Shown: positions 18,065-27,194, counted from the first letter of the stretch. The stretch is DNA of 64,000 nucleotides from Polynucleobacter sp. MWH-Jannik1A5 (GCF_018881795.1 NZ_JACVPQ010000001.1:1407305-1471304); one strand, 5' to 3'. The notes: generated by a model not told the origin, from the sequence alone. Translations and numbers: made by a program.

Positions 18065-20158
18065 ATGAGTCAAAAATTAGTCTGTAACTGTAATAGCACC
18101 ATGCCCTTGGATGCAAAAGCACTTGGTGTGCCGATGCACACTGCTTTATGTAGACAAGAGGTCGGATCATTTTTGAAAGCCCTAGAGGGCTCAGATTCTG
18201 TAGTGGTGGCATGCACACAAGAGGCTGCACTTTTTGGTGAGTTGGCTGATCAAGCTGAGAAGCCTCTAGTTGCCCCACTGCGTTTTGTAAATATCCGTGA
18301 AGTTGCCGGGTGGACGCAAGAAGCAAAAGCATCGGGACCCAAGATTGCTGCACTACTGGCTTTAGCTGATATGCCTGAAGCTGATCCAGTTCCGGTGGTG
18401 AATTATGAGAGCCAGGGCAGGTTGTTGATTGTTGGCGCAGGATCTCAAGCAATTCCATGGGCAGAAAAATTAAGCTCCGCTTTAGATGTTTCCGTTCTGT
18501 GTACTGAGCCTGGTGATTTGCCGCTCAACAGAAGTTATCCAATCTACACCGGTGCTGTTACGAAGTTAGACGGATACCTCGGCAACTTTTCAGTGGACTG
18601 GGATTTGCAAAATCCAATTGATCCCGAGATGTGTACTCGCTGCGGTGCTTGTGTCGAAGTTTGCCCTGAAGGCGCTATTGATCTCTCCTTCCAGATTGAT
18701 TTGAATAAATGTAAGTCTCACCGTGCTTGCGTTACTGCCTGCGCTGGTATTGGCGCTATCTCATTTGATCGAAAAGAGCGAAAGCGTAATTCTGAATTTG
18801 ATTTGATTTTGGATTTACGTACTGATCCAAAAATGCGCATGAGTCAAACCCCGCAAGGCTACTTTGCCCCTGGCAATGATCCTCTCGATCAAGCGCTCGC
18901 AGTTAATCAATTAACTGAGATGGTGGGCGAGTTTGAGAAGCCAAAATACTTTACTTACAACGAAAAGATTTGCGCGCATGGTCGCAATGGCAAAGTAGGT
19001 TGTAGTGCTTGTATTGATGTTTGCTCAACCGGCGCTATTGGTTCCATCTTCAAAAATGGCCAGGGCTCGGTCGAGGTTAATCCAAATCTGTGTATGGGCT
19101 GCGGAGCCTGTGCCACCTCTTGCCCATCGGGCGCAATGAGTTACAACTACCCTAGTGTTTCTCATCAGGGGAAAGAGTTAAAAACAATAGCGAATGTATT
19201 TACAGCTGAAGCCAAAAAGATCAACCAAGCTATGGCACCTAGTTTGCTGTTGCACACTTTAAAAGCTGGCACTCAAATGATTGATGGCTTGGGCAGATCC
19301 TCGCACATCATGCCCAAACAGTACGAAGGTCTGCCAGCATTTGTTATTCCTTATGGCATTGAACATATTGCCTCAACTGGTTTGGACTTGTGGCTTGGCG
19401 CCTTGTCCTATGGTTTTGCTGAAGTCATTTTGTTGCTAAGTGGGGATGAAGATCCTGCATACCGTGCCGCTCTTGAAGGGCAGGCAGAATTGGCGAATAG
19501 TATTCTGAAAGCGTATGGGTTTGATGAGCGCATTCAGTTGGTATTGGCAAGTTCTACTGATGATTTATCGACCGTATCGAAAGCAATGGGAGCATTACGT
19601 CAACGCGGCTCTCTAAATCCAATTTGTACTCCCGCCACCATGGGCTTGTCGAATCAGAAGCGAGAAACACTTGAGGCGGTTTTAGAGCATCTGCAAAAGC
19701 AAGCTAAGACACCTTTACCTGAAGCAGGCGTGGCGCTTCCTAAGTCCTCATTATTAGGTGGACTAACAATTAACAAGGATGCTTGCACCTTGTGTATGTC
19801 TTGTGTAAGCAGCTGCCCTGAAGGTGCGCTTTTAGATAATCCTGATGAGCCCATACTTTCCTTTATTGAGAAGCAGTGCGTTCAATGCGGAATTTGTGCG
19901 CAAACCTGTCCAGAGCATGCATTAACTCTTGCTCCTCGTTTGCAGACTGTAGAGCAACGTAAACAAAGAGTAACGCTCAATGAAACCCAGCCTTTTCATT
20001 GCATTAGTTGTGGCAAAGTTTTCGGAACACTCAAGATGGTTGACTTGATGCTCACCAAGTTGGGCGCGCATGGCGCTTTTGCTGGAGCAGCAATGGATCG
20101 ATTGAAGATGTGTAGTGATTGTCGAGTGGTAGATATGGTGAAAAAAGAACATGAGTGA
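18065..20158 (+). CDS. Large multi-cluster 4Fe-4S ferredoxin, FDH-associated
   Basis: A 697-residue cytoplasmic iron-sulfur protein. Cys motifs in order: CTRCGACVEVCP (about residue 190) with CKSHRACVTAC, a looser set CAHG...CSACIDVC, CMGCGACATSCP (about 343), CTLCMSCVSSCP (about 574), CVQCGICAQTCP (about 605), and a terminal CISCG...CSDCR pair. This could hold five or more clusters. The N-terminal 180 residues and the middle (about 400-560) are non-cluster domains. It lies between DUF3306 and the TorD-like gene, overlapping the latter by 8 bases. It may pass electrons to or from FDH or serve in maturation; the precise role is unknown. Confidence 0.85.
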   Translation: MSQKLVCNCNSTMPLDAKALGVPMHTALCRQEVGSFLKALEGSDSVVVACTQEAALFGELADQAEKPLVAPLRFVNIREVAGWTQEAKASGPKIAALLALADMPEADPVPVVNYESQGRLLIVGAGSQAIPWAEKLSSALDVSVLCTEPGDLPLNRSYPIYTGAVTKLDGYLGNFSVDWDLQNPIDPEMCTRCGACVEVCPEGAIDLSFQIDLNKCKSHRACVTACAGIGAISFDRKERKRNSEFDLILDLRTDPKMRMSQTPQGYFAPGNDPLDQALAVNQLTEMVGEFEKPKYFTYNEKICAHGRNGKVGCSACIDVCSTGAIGSIFKNGQGSVEVNPNLCMGCGACATSCPSGAMSYNYPSVSHQGKELKTIANVFTAEAKKINQAMAPSLLLHTLKAGTQMIDGLGRSSHIMPKQYEGLPAFVIPYGIEHIASTGLDLWLGALSYGFAEVILLLSGDEDPAYRAALEGQAELANSILKAYGFDERIQLVLASSTDDLSTVSKAMGALRQRGSLNPICTPATMGLSNQKRETLEAVLEHLQKQAKTPLPEAGVALPKSSLLGGLTINKDACTLCMSCVSSCPEGALLDNPDEPILSFIEKQCVQCGICAQTCPEHALTLAPRLQTVEQRKQRVTLNETQPFHCISCGKVFGTLKMVDLMLTKLGAHGAFAGAAMDRLKMCSDCRVVDMVKKEHE

Positions 20159-20801
20159 AACAGCTAAAGAAGTTGCAAAAGAAAATTTGACGGCTGAAGT
20201 GGGGGACGTTGGCCTGCCTGAGGATTTGGCAAGAGCGGATTTATATGGCCTGATTGCTCGCTTGTTTCAGTTGCCGCCAGATCAAGAGTTGCTAGATCAA
20301 ATTGCAGCCACAGCAGAGCAGCATGACGCTGCTGATGAGGCGCCTTTGGCAAAAGTCTGGATGGATGTTGTTGAGGTTGCTAAAAATAATCCTGCCAAGG
20401 CCTGGCACGACGAGTTTGACTTGAATTTCATTAGCGTTGGCAAGCCTAATGTGGTGTTGAACGGCTCTTTTTATATGGCTGGCCACTTAAATGAGAAGCC
20501 TTTGGTCAATATCCGCAGAGCTCTGCAGGAGTTTGGGCTTGAGGCTGCGGAAGAGATCACTGAAACAGAAGACCACATTTCAGCGCTTTGCGAAGTGATG
20601 CGATACCTCATAGCTGGGGATGATGTTGAAATCTCCAACCTTACAAACCAAAGGGTTTTTTTTAATGAGCATATTCGCCCTTGGTATGACGAATTGTGCG
20701 ATGCAATAGAAGGCATTCCAGAGATGCATTTGTATCACCCGGTTGCCGCGCTAACCAGGGAATTCCTAGCTATTGAGGGACAAGGCTTTGACATGATTTA
20801 A
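20151..20801 (+). CDS. TorD/DmsD-family redox enzyme maturation chaperone
   Basis: A 216-residue helical protein of the TorD/NarJ chaperone superfamily. DLARADLYGLIARLFQLPPDQELLD is the typical N-terminal helix pair, and the conserved middle has FNLISVG-like DLNFISVGKPNVVLNGSFYMAG and EDHISALCEVMRYL. Such chaperones bind the twin-arginine signal of a molybdo/tungstoenzyme and keep it from export until cofactor insertion. Its client is almost certainly the FDH alpha subunit encoded two genes downstream, which has a TAT signal. Confidence 0.85.
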   Translation: MSETAKEVAKENLTAEVGDVGLPEDLARADLYGLIARLFQLPPDQELLDQIAATAEQHDAADEAPLAKVWMDVVEVAKNNPAKAWHDEFDLNFISVGKPNVVLNGSFYMAGHLNEKPLVNIRRALQEFGLEAAEEITETEDHISALCEVMRYLIAGDDVEISNLTNQRVFFNEHIRPWYDELCDAIEGIPEMHLYHPVAALTREFLAIEGQGFDMI

Positions 20802-20916
20802 TGTTGCAGCGCAATAGAGGGTAAGCCTTATATGTAATTCGATATGACAATATGCGAAAAATGCAATTACCAATTACACTTGATCGAAATCAATAAAAAC
20901 CAATTAGGAGCAAGCC

Positions 20917-21138
20917 ATGAGCACTAAATCAAATGTTGCTTTAAGCGAAGAAAACAAACCATCACGCCGTAAGTTTTTTATTGGCGCAGGTGCCACTGTT
21001 GGCGCTGTTGCAGTGGCTTCTCAAACTTCAGTTGGTAAAGCGGTGATGCAAGAAATTGGCAGCACAGTAAAGCCCAATCATGATGGTCAGCAAATCACTG
21101 CACACATGCGCAAGTATTACGAAACTACAAAGCTTTAA
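20917..21138 (+). CDS. Small TAT-signal protein of the formate dehydrogenase operon
   Basis: A 73-residue protein with SRRKFFIGAGATVGAVAVAS, a twin-arginine signal (about residues 16-35), followed by a short polar tail that ends HMRKYYETTKL. It belongs to the short TAT-target proteins found just before FDH alpha genes. Ribosome site TAGGAG lies 8 bases before the ATG. The 115-base gap before it is the largest in this cluster, so an internal promoter is possible. Function unknown; a structural subunit or export helper for FDH is a reasonable inference. Confidence 0.85.
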   Translation: MSTKSNVALSEENKPSRRKFFIGAGATVGAVAVASQTSVGKAVMQEIGSTVKPNHDGQQITAHMRKYYETTKL

Positions 21139-21193
21139 GTATTAGATCTAGTTGGTTATTCAATAAATAAAAAAACTTTCTCAGGGACACCAT

Positions 21194-24172
21194 ATGAGTC
21201 TGACTCGTAAATCAAATACCCCACAAAGCAGCCGCTCTTCATCTCATTTGATAGGTAGCCTATCTCGTGGTTTGAAGGCAGCAGTTCCAACAATGGACCG
21301 TCGAACTTTCTTAAAGCGTTCAGGCGTTGGAGTTGGAGCCGGTATCGCTGCTAGCCAATTGACCATGGTGCAAAAAGCAGTTGCTGAACCTAGCAAAGCA
21401 ATGCTGGATGGCAAGGGCAAGATTGAAGTTAAGCGCACCATCTGTACTCACTGTTCAGTAGGTTGCGCTACAGACGCTACTGTTGAGAATGGTGTGTGGG
21501 TTCGTCAGGACTCCGTATTTGATTCACCAATCAATATGGGTGCGTATTGTGCAAAAGGCGCCTCATTGCGTGAGCACGGTCACGGTGACTATCGTTTGCG
21601 TTACCCAATGAAGTTGGTTGACGGAAAGTATCAACGTATCTCTTGGGATCAAGCGCTTACAGAAATTACTGCGCAGATGAAGAGCATCCGTGAGAAATAT
21701 TCTCCTGATGCAATGTTCTTTATCGGATCATCCAAGCACAACAACGAACAGGCCTACTTACTCCGTAAGTGGGTCTCTTTCTTTGGCACTAACAATACAG
21801 ACCATCAGGCTCGTATCTGTCACTCCACAACAGTTGCCGGTGTTGCAAACACTTGGGGCTATGGTGCGATGACCAATAGCTATAACGACATGATGAACTC
21901 GAAGGCTGCTTTGTACATTGGTTCAAATGCAGCAGAAGCTCACCCTGTTTCCATGTTGAGCTTGTTGCACGCTAAAGAGAATGGTTGCAAAGTGATCGTG
22001 GTTGACCCACGTTACACACGTACAGCAGCGAAGTCAGATCAATACATTCGCATTCGCTCTGGCACAGACATTCCTTTCTTGTTCGGACTTCTGTATCACA
22101 TCTTTAAAAATGGTTGGGAAGACAAGAAGTACATCAATGACCGCGTTTACGGCATGGAAGAGATTCGTAAAGAGGTTATGGAGAAGTGGACTCCTGCTGC
22201 AGTTGAAGAGGCTTGTGGCGTACCAGAAGCTCAAATGTACAAAGCTGCAGAAACTATGGCTAAGAACCGTCCAAGCACTGTTGTTTGGTGTATGGGCCAA
22301 ACACAGCACACCATTGGTAACTCCATGGTTCGTGCATCATGCATCTTGCAATTGGCATTAGGTAACGTTGGTAAATCAGGCGGCGGTACAAATATTTTCC
22401 GCGGTCACGATAACGTTCAGGGTGCAACTGACGTAGGTCCTAACCCAGATTCATTGCCTGGCTACTATGGCTTGGCTGCTGGTTCATGGAAGCACTACGC
22501 AACAGTTTGGGGTGTTGATTACGAGTGGATCAAGGGTCGCTACGCACCTGACATGATGGAGAAATCCGGTACTACCGTTTCTCGTTGGGTTGATGCCGTT
22601 CTTGAAAACAACGACATGATCGATCAGCAGACTAACGTTAAAGGGTTGTTCTTCTGGGGTCACGCGCCTAACTCACAAACACGCGGCTTAGATATGAAGC
22701 GTGCGATGAATAAGTTAGATTTATTGGTTGTAGTTGATCCTTACCCAAGTGCTACTGCAGCAATGGCAGCAATGCCGGCTGCTGAAGGTGATGCTGTTAA
22801 TAAAAACCGTAATGTGTATTTATTGCCAGCTACAACTCAGTTTGAAACTTGTGGAAGTGCGACGGCATCTAATCGTTCCTTACAGTGGCGCGAGAAGGTT
22901 ATCGACCCATTGTTTGAGTCAGTTCCTGACCACGTGATCATGCAAGCATTTGCTGATCGCCTTGGCTTTGGTCAAGAGTTGTCCAAGAACTACAAAATGC
23001 TCAACTCCAAATTTGCTGGTAAGCAATGGAAAGAGCCGCAAATTGAAGACATCTTGCGTGAGATCAATCGCTCCGTTTGGACGATTGGTTACACAGGCCA
23101 AACTCCTGAGCGTCTTAAAGCGCACATGAGAATGGTTGCAACGTTTGATCCGAAGACTCTGAAGTCTCGTGGTGGTGTAGACCCGGTTACTGGTTACGAC
23201 ACTACAGGCGATTACTACGGCTTGCCTTGGCCTTGCTACGGCACTGCCGCAATCAAACACCCAGGTTCACCTAATCTCTATGACACCAGTAAGAGTGTGA
23301 TGGAAGGCGGCGGTAACTTCCGCGCCAACTTTGGTGTTGAGCGTGAAGGCGTGAGCTTACTGGCTGGAGATGGTTCTTGCTCTAAGGGCTCTGCAATCAC
23401 TACTGGTTACCCAGAGTTCGACCACGTATTTGTGAAGAAGCTTGGTTGGTGGGATCAGTTAACTGAAGATGAGAAGAAGCTTGCTGAAGGCAAGAACTGG
23501 AAGACTGACTTGTCTGGCGGCATCCAGCGCGTGGTAATGAAAAACGGTTGCCATCCATTTGGTAACGCAAAAGCACGCGCAGTAGTTTGGAACTTCCCAG
23601 ATGCAGTTCCAATTCACCGTGAAGCCCTCTACAGTACTAACGAGAAGATGATGCGTAAGTATCCAACTTCTGCGGATAAGAAGAACTTCTGGCGCTTGCC
23701 AACTCTCTATAAGACTGTTCAAGATCAAAACTTGAATCAGAAGCTATATGAGAAGTTCCCAATCATTCTGACTTCTGGTCGTTTGGTTGAGTACGAGGGT
23801 GGTGGTGATGAGACTCGTTCAAACCCATGGTTAGCTGAACTTCAACAAGAAAACTTTGTGGAGATCAATCCAAAGGCTGCAGCAGATCGCGGTATTAAGA
23901 ACTGGGATTACGTTTGGGTTAAGTCTCCAACAGGTGCCAAGATTAAGGTTCGTGCATTGGTGACTGAGCGTGTAGATCAAGGAACTGCGTTTGTGCCATT
24001 CCACTTTGCTGGTTGGTGGCAAGGCAATGACTTGCGCAAGTACTACCCAGAAGGCGCAGCTCCAGTGGTTCTTGGTGAGGCGGTCAATACTGCAACAACC
24101 TACGGTTACGACCAGGTGACGATGATGCAAGAGACCAAAACCACTATGTGCCAAATCGAAAAATTTGCCTAA
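21194..24172 (+). CDS. fdhA: Formate dehydrogenase alpha subunit (Mo/W-bis-MGD)
   Basis: A 992-residue catalytic subunit of a periplasm-facing respiratory formate dehydrogenase. A TAT signal (DRRTFLKRSGVGVGAG, about residues 36-51) is followed by the [4Fe-4S] motif CTHCSVGC (Cys84, 87, 91) with Cys119, then the Mo/W ligand Cys209 within RICHSTT, where E. coli FdnG has selenocysteine. PYPSATAAMAA and the C-terminal TSGRLVEYEGGGDETRSN lie in the molybdopterin-binding domains. Full length and intact. The alpha, beta and gamma genes follow in order. Codon choice is strongly biased (CGT, GGT, AAG), consistent with high expression. Confidence 0.96.
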   Translation: MSLTRKSNTPQSSRSSSHLIGSLSRGLKAAVPTMDRRTFLKRSGVGVGAGIAASQLTMVQKAVAEPSKAMLDGKGKIEVKRTICTHCSVGCATDATVENGVWVRQDSVFDSPINMGAYCAKGASLREHGHGDYRLRYPMKLVDGKYQRISWDQALTEITAQMKSIREKYSPDAMFFIGSSKHNNEQAYLLRKWVSFFGTNNTDHQARICHSTTVAGVANTWGYGAMTNSYNDMMNSKAALYIGSNAAEAHPVSMLSLLHAKENGCKVIVVDPRYTRTAAKSDQYIRIRSGTDIPFLFGLLYHIFKNGWEDKKYINDRVYGMEEIRKEVMEKWTPAAVEEACGVPEAQMYKAAETMAKNRPSTVVWCMGQTQHTIGNSMVRASCILQLALGNVGKSGGGTNIFRGHDNVQGATDVGPNPDSLPGYYGLAAGSWKHYATVWGVDYEWIKGRYAPDMMEKSGTTVSRWVDAVLENNDMIDQQTNVKGLFFWGHAPNSQTRGLDMKRAMNKLDLLVVVDPYPSATAAMAAMPAAEGDAVNKNRNVYLLPATTQFETCGSATASNRSLQWREKVIDPLFESVPDHVIMQAFADRLGFGQELSKNYKMLNSKFAGKQWKEPQIEDILREINRSVWTIGYTGQTPERLKAHMRMVATFDPKTLKSRGGVDPVTGYDTTGDYYGLPWPCYGTAAIKHPGSPNLYDTSKSVMEGGGNFRANFGVEREGVSLLAGDGSCSKGSAITTGYPEFDHVFVKKLGWWDQLTEDEKKLAEGKNWKTDLSGGIQRVVMKNGCHPFGNAKARAVVWNFPDAVPIHREALYSTNEKMMRKYPTSADKKNFWRLPTLYKTVQDQNLNQKLYEKFPIILTSGRLVEYEGGGDETRSNPWLAELQQENFVEINPKAAADRGIKNWDYVWVKSPTGAKIKVRALVTERVDQGTAFVPFHFAGWWQGNDLRKYYPEGAAPVVLGEAVNTATTYGYDQVTMMQETKTTMCQIEKFA

Positions 24173-24199
24173 GTTAAAAAATAAAGTCAGGAGAACACA

Positions 24200-24856
24200 A
24201 TGGCAAGAATGAAATTTATCTGCGACACAGAGCGATGCATCGAATGCAACGGTTGTGTCACGGCCTGTAAAAACGATAACGAAGTTCCTTGGGGCGTTAA
24301 CCGTCGTCGCGTAGTAACAGTGAACGATGGCATCATTGGTCAAGAAAAATCAGTCTCAGTTGCATGTATGCACTGTAGTGATGCTCCTTGTATGGCGGTA
24401 TGTCCAGTGGACTGCTTCTACCGCACTGACGAGGGTGTTGTGTTGCACGATAAAGATATCTGCATCGGTTGCGGCTACTGTTCCTTTGCTTGCCCATTTG
24501 GCGCACCACAATTCTTAAGCAAGGGTGCCTTTGGTACTCGCAGCAAGATGGATAAGTGCACATTCTGTAGCGGTGGTCCAGAAGAGAACGGTAGTGTTGC
24601 TGAGTTCGAGAAGTATGGACGTAATCGTTTGGCGGAAGGTAAGTTGCCACTATGCGCTGAGATGTGCTCTACCAAGGCATTGATTGGTGGCGATAGCGAC
24701 ATTATTTCTAGCATCTACAACAATCGCGTTGCTATTCGTGAGAAAAATGGTAAGTATCCAGGGTCTAAAGCATTTGGCTGGACTACTGCCTACGGCGGCC
24801 CAGATACACCTGCGCCAACACCAACACCTGCTGCAAAAATTCCAGGAGCTAAATAA
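24200..24856 (+). CDS. fdhB: Formate dehydrogenase beta subunit, 4Fe-4S ferredoxin
   Basis: A 218-residue electron-transfer subunit with four cluster motifs: CIECNGCVTACKNDN (about residues 13-27), CMHCSDAPCMAVCPVDCF (about 55-72), CIGCGYCSFACPFGAP (about 89-104) and CTFCSGG with a later CAEMCSTKAL. This is the FdnH/HybA arrangement passing electrons from the alpha subunit to cytochrome b. The tail is Pro/Thr/Ala-rich. No membrane anchor helix is obvious at the C-terminus, unlike E. coli FdnH. AGGAG sits 7 bases before the ATG. It overlaps the next gene by one base. Confidence 0.94.
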   Translation: MARMKFICDTERCIECNGCVTACKNDNEVPWGVNRRRVVTVNDGIIGQEKSVSVACMHCSDAPCMAVCPVDCFYRTDEGVVLHDKDICIGCGYCSFACPFGAPQFLSKGAFGTRSKMDKCTFCSGGPEENGSVAEFEKYGRNRLAEGKLPLCAEMCSTKALIGGDSDIISSIYNNRVAIREKNGKYPGSKAFGWTTAYGGPDTPAPTPTPAAKIPGAK

Positions 24857-25092
24857 TGAAAGTTAATTTCAAAACTCTCGGTTTATGTTTTGCAGCAGCC
24901 ACGTTGTTGGCTGCTTGCTCTGAGCCTCCAGAAATTGCTGCTAAGGCTGCTAAACGTCCAGACGTGGCCCCTTACATGGGCGCTAATAATGGTTTTATGA
25001 CTAAGAATTGGACGCCAGGTAATCAGGCTAGTTGGACTGAGTCTGTTGATAAGCGCACCCAGGGTCAAAACGAATACAGCCGCATGAAGTGA
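24856..25092 (+). CDS. Small lipoprotein within the FDH operon
   Basis: A 78-residue protein with a lipoprotein signal (LCFAAATLLAAC, lipobox LAAC about residues 17-20) and a short mature part that is Lys/Asn/Trp-containing (YMGANNGFMTKNWTPGNQ). No domain recognised. It is translationally coupled to fdhB (TAATG) and followed by the cytochrome b gene, so it is probably made with the complex and may sit at its periplasmic face. Confidence 0.75.
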   Translation: MKVNFKTLGLCFAAATLLAACSEPPEIAAKAAKRPDVAPYMGANNGFMTKNWTPGNQASWTESVDKRTQGQNEYSRMK

Positions 25093-25139
25093 TCCACTAA
25101 ATAACTATAAATAAAACGAAAACGTTTAAGGACATCTGT

Positions 25140-26201
25140 ATGAAACGATCATTTTCAAAAGTTCTACGTGCTTTAGTGGTGACCGCAGGTTTGTCGCTGA
25201 CTTTGGCAAGCGGAATAAGTCTAGCTGAGCGCGCACCGATGGCGCCATTGCCTTCTCCTAGCGGAGTGGACATCCCGCCATTGTCTGTGCCGGCCAATCC
25301 AAATGCTTTAGCTAACGGCACGCAAGCACAGGCTCAGCCAGCAAATCCATCCATATTTACTTCGGCTAATAGCGACCCTTACAACTATGTCAGCATTCCA
25401 GACAAAGAGGCTAGCGTATTGATTCAGCGTTCCGGGCAACAGTGGCGCGTAATTCGCAACGGTGTCATTACTGTATACGGTGGGTGGTTGCTTGCACTTG
25501 CATTCTTTGGTGTAGTTGCAATGTACACAATCAAAGGCTCAATCAAACTGCATGAGCCAATGTCAGGCGTAAAAATCAAACGCTTCAGCGCTTTTGATCG
25601 CTTGGTTCACTGGTTGATGGCTTTTAGTTTCTTGGCTTTAGCGTTTACTGGCCTATTGATTCTGTACGGCAAATATTTTGCGATGCCTTTGATGGGTGGA
25701 GTAGCTTACGGATCATTCTTGGATGTTTGCAAGAATATTCATAACTTCACTGGTCCATTGTTTACGATCTGTATCGTGATCTTCTTCTTGCTCTTCGTAA
25801 GTAAGAATATCCCAGGCAAGGGTGATATGAATTGGATCATGAACTTCGGTGGAATTTTGAATGGCAAACACATCCCGGCTGGTTTCTTCAACTTCGGTGA
25901 GAAATTCTGGTTCTGGTTTGGTATGACCTTCTTGGGTCTCCTCATTTCAGCCTCTGGGTTTGTGCTCGATATGATCGTGCCGTTCATGACTATTGAATAC
26001 ACACGTGGCACGATGCAGATTGCTAACATCATTCACAGTAGTGCTGCGATCTTAATGAGCGCGCTAGCGATGGGGCATATCTATATCGGTACTATCGGTA
26101 TGCAAGGTTCAATCGACGGTATGAAGACTGGTTACGTTGATGCGACTTGGGCTAAAGAGCACCATGAGCTTTGGTACGACGATCTTAATAAAAAGGGTTA
26201 A
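25140..26201 (+). CDS. fdhC: Formate dehydrogenase gamma subunit, cytochrome b556
   Basis: A 353-residue membrane subunit. A signal peptide and a Pro/Ala-rich periplasmic stretch (residues about 1-120) precede the first clear membrane helix (GGWLLALAFFGVVAMYTI). Then come the four-helix di-heme cytochrome b segments, with conserved His in DRLVHWLMAFSF, NIHNFTGPLF, IHSSAAILM and MGHIYIGTIGMQGSI. The GMQGSIDGM segment near the end is typical of FdnI/FdoI-type gamma subunits. It anchors FDH and passes electrons to quinone. The long N-terminal periplasmic extension is the usual betaproteobacterial form. Confidence 0.93.
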   Translation: MKRSFSKVLRALVVTAGLSLTLASGISLAERAPMAPLPSPSGVDIPPLSVPANPNALANGTQAQAQPANPSIFTSANSDPYNYVSIPDKEASVLIQRSGQQWRVIRNGVITVYGGWLLALAFFGVVAMYTIKGSIKLHEPMSGVKIKRFSAFDRLVHWLMAFSFLALAFTGLLILYGKYFAMPLMGGVAYGSFLDVCKNIHNFTGPLFTICIVIFFLLFVSKNIPGKGDMNWIMNFGGILNGKHIPAGFFNFGEKFWFWFGMTFLGLLISASGFVLDMIVPFMTIEYTRGTMQIANIIHSSAAILMSALAMGHIYIGTIGMQGSIDGMKTGYVDATWAKEHHELWYDDLNKKG

Positions 26202-26204
26202 GCC

Positions 26205-26486
26205 ATGAAAAAAATCATTGCTTTCACATTCTGCGCTTTTGCCGGTACTGTAGCGTTTGCTGCACTACCTCCATTAACCCCTGAGCAAGCGGAAGCAGCA
26301 GCCTTAACTAAAGCTAAGGCTGCTTACGGAGATAGAGTAGGTGCTTACAAATTATGTCTGTCACAAAACAAGGTGGCGGATCAATTTAGAGCGCCAGGTA
26401 CACCGGCTCCTGGAGCTTGTACTGCACCTCCACCATTTACTCCCCCGGTAGCTGCAGCAGCGCCAGCAGCACCTGCTGCGAAGTAA
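26205..26486 (+). CDS. Small exported Ala/Pro-rich protein at the end of the FDH operon
   Basis: A 93-residue protein with a Sec-type signal peptide (KKIIAFTFCAFAGTVAFAA) and a mature part with PLTPEQAEAAALTKAKAAY, two Cys residues (LCLSQNK and GACTAP) that could form a disulfide, and a Pro/Ala tail. Function unknown. It starts 3 bases after the gamma subunit stop, which makes co-expression with FDH nearly certain. Its stop abuts the stop of the convergent ABC ATPase gene. Confidence 0.75.
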   Translation: MKKIIAFTFCAFAGTVAFAALPPLTPEQAEAAALTKAKAAYGDRVGAYKLCLSQNKVADQFRAPGTPAPGACTAPPPFTPPVAAAAPAAPAAK

Positions 26487-27194
26487 TTAATCGGATAACA
26501 ACTCTTGATGTAAGTAGCGTTTAGCTGCTTTTGTCTGGGGATTTTCAAAGAAGGGGCCTACGGGTCCCTTTTCTTTTATCTCACCTTGGTCAATGAAGAT
26601 GATATGTTGAGCGAGTCTTTGCACTTGCGCTAGTTGATGAGATGAAAAAATCACATCCACGCCATGCTGATCAAATTTTCGAATGAGGTCTTCAACCTGT
26701 TCAGTGGTGTTGGGATCAAGATTGGCAGTAGGCTCATCTAATAAAACTAAATTGGGCTTCAGAAGAATGGCCCTTGCAAGGCAAAGTTTTTGTCTTTCGC
26801 CAGCAGATAATTTATGTGCTGGACTATTGGCTAAGTTGCTTAGACCAACTTCCTCCATGATCTGTTGGATATCCATTTTGGTGATGCTTGAATCGACATC
26901 TTGAACGATCCCAATGTTAGCGGCTGCAGAAGCTTTAATCATCGGGGTGTGATGCAGAACTAATGAAGTCTTAGTTTGGAAGGAGTAGGTGACGGAGCCG
27001 CTATCCGGTTTGATAAGGCCATCAAGCACCTTGAGAAAAGTAGTTTTCCCAGCACCATTCGGTCCAATGCAGGCGGTAATTCTGTCTGCGGGAATAATGG
27101 CATGTGGAATATTAAGAATGGTTCTGGCATTACTCTTGACAATGATGTCTTTGAGTTCAATGAACCTCTCAAAATTTTCGATAGTATTAACCAT
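26487..27194 (-). CDS. tupC: Tungstate/molybdate-type ABC transporter ATP-binding protein
   Basis: A 235-residue ABC ATPase. Walker A GPNGAGKTTFLK, signature LSAGERQKLCLARAI, Walker B LVLLDEPTANLDP and the H-loop SSHQLAQ are complete. Similarity in size and partner to TupC/WtpC-type importers of tungstate, and position beside a formate dehydrogenase, suggest it energises W (or Mo) oxyanion uptake for the FDH cofactor. I chose ATG 27194 (MVNTIENF), overlapping the permease gene by 8 bases; the frame extends to 27224 but only deeper into the permease gene. Phosphate or another oxyanion remains possible. Confidence 0.82.
   Translation of the reverse strand: MVNTIENFERFIELKDIIVKSNARTILNIPHAIIPADRITACIGPNGAGKTTFLKVLDGLIKPDSGSVTYSFQTKTSLVLHHTPMIKASAAANIGIVQDVDSSITKMDIQQIMEEVGLSNLANSPAHKLSAGERQKLCLARAILLKPNLVLLDEPTANLDPNTTEQVEDLIRKFDQHGVDVIFSSHQLAQVQRLAQHIIFIDQGEIKEKGPVGPFFENPQTKAAKRYLHQELLSD

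Noticed and set aside
21810-21825. A selenocysteine codon in the formate dehydrogenase active site
   Set aside because: The codon is TGT for Cys209, and no TGA occurs in frame.
22002-24343. Several open frames (for example 22002-22361 and 23831-24343) inside or opposite fdhA
   Set aside because: They overlap the fully intact FDH alpha subunit, have no ribosome sites and no family match. The strong codon bias of fdhA creates such shadow frames.
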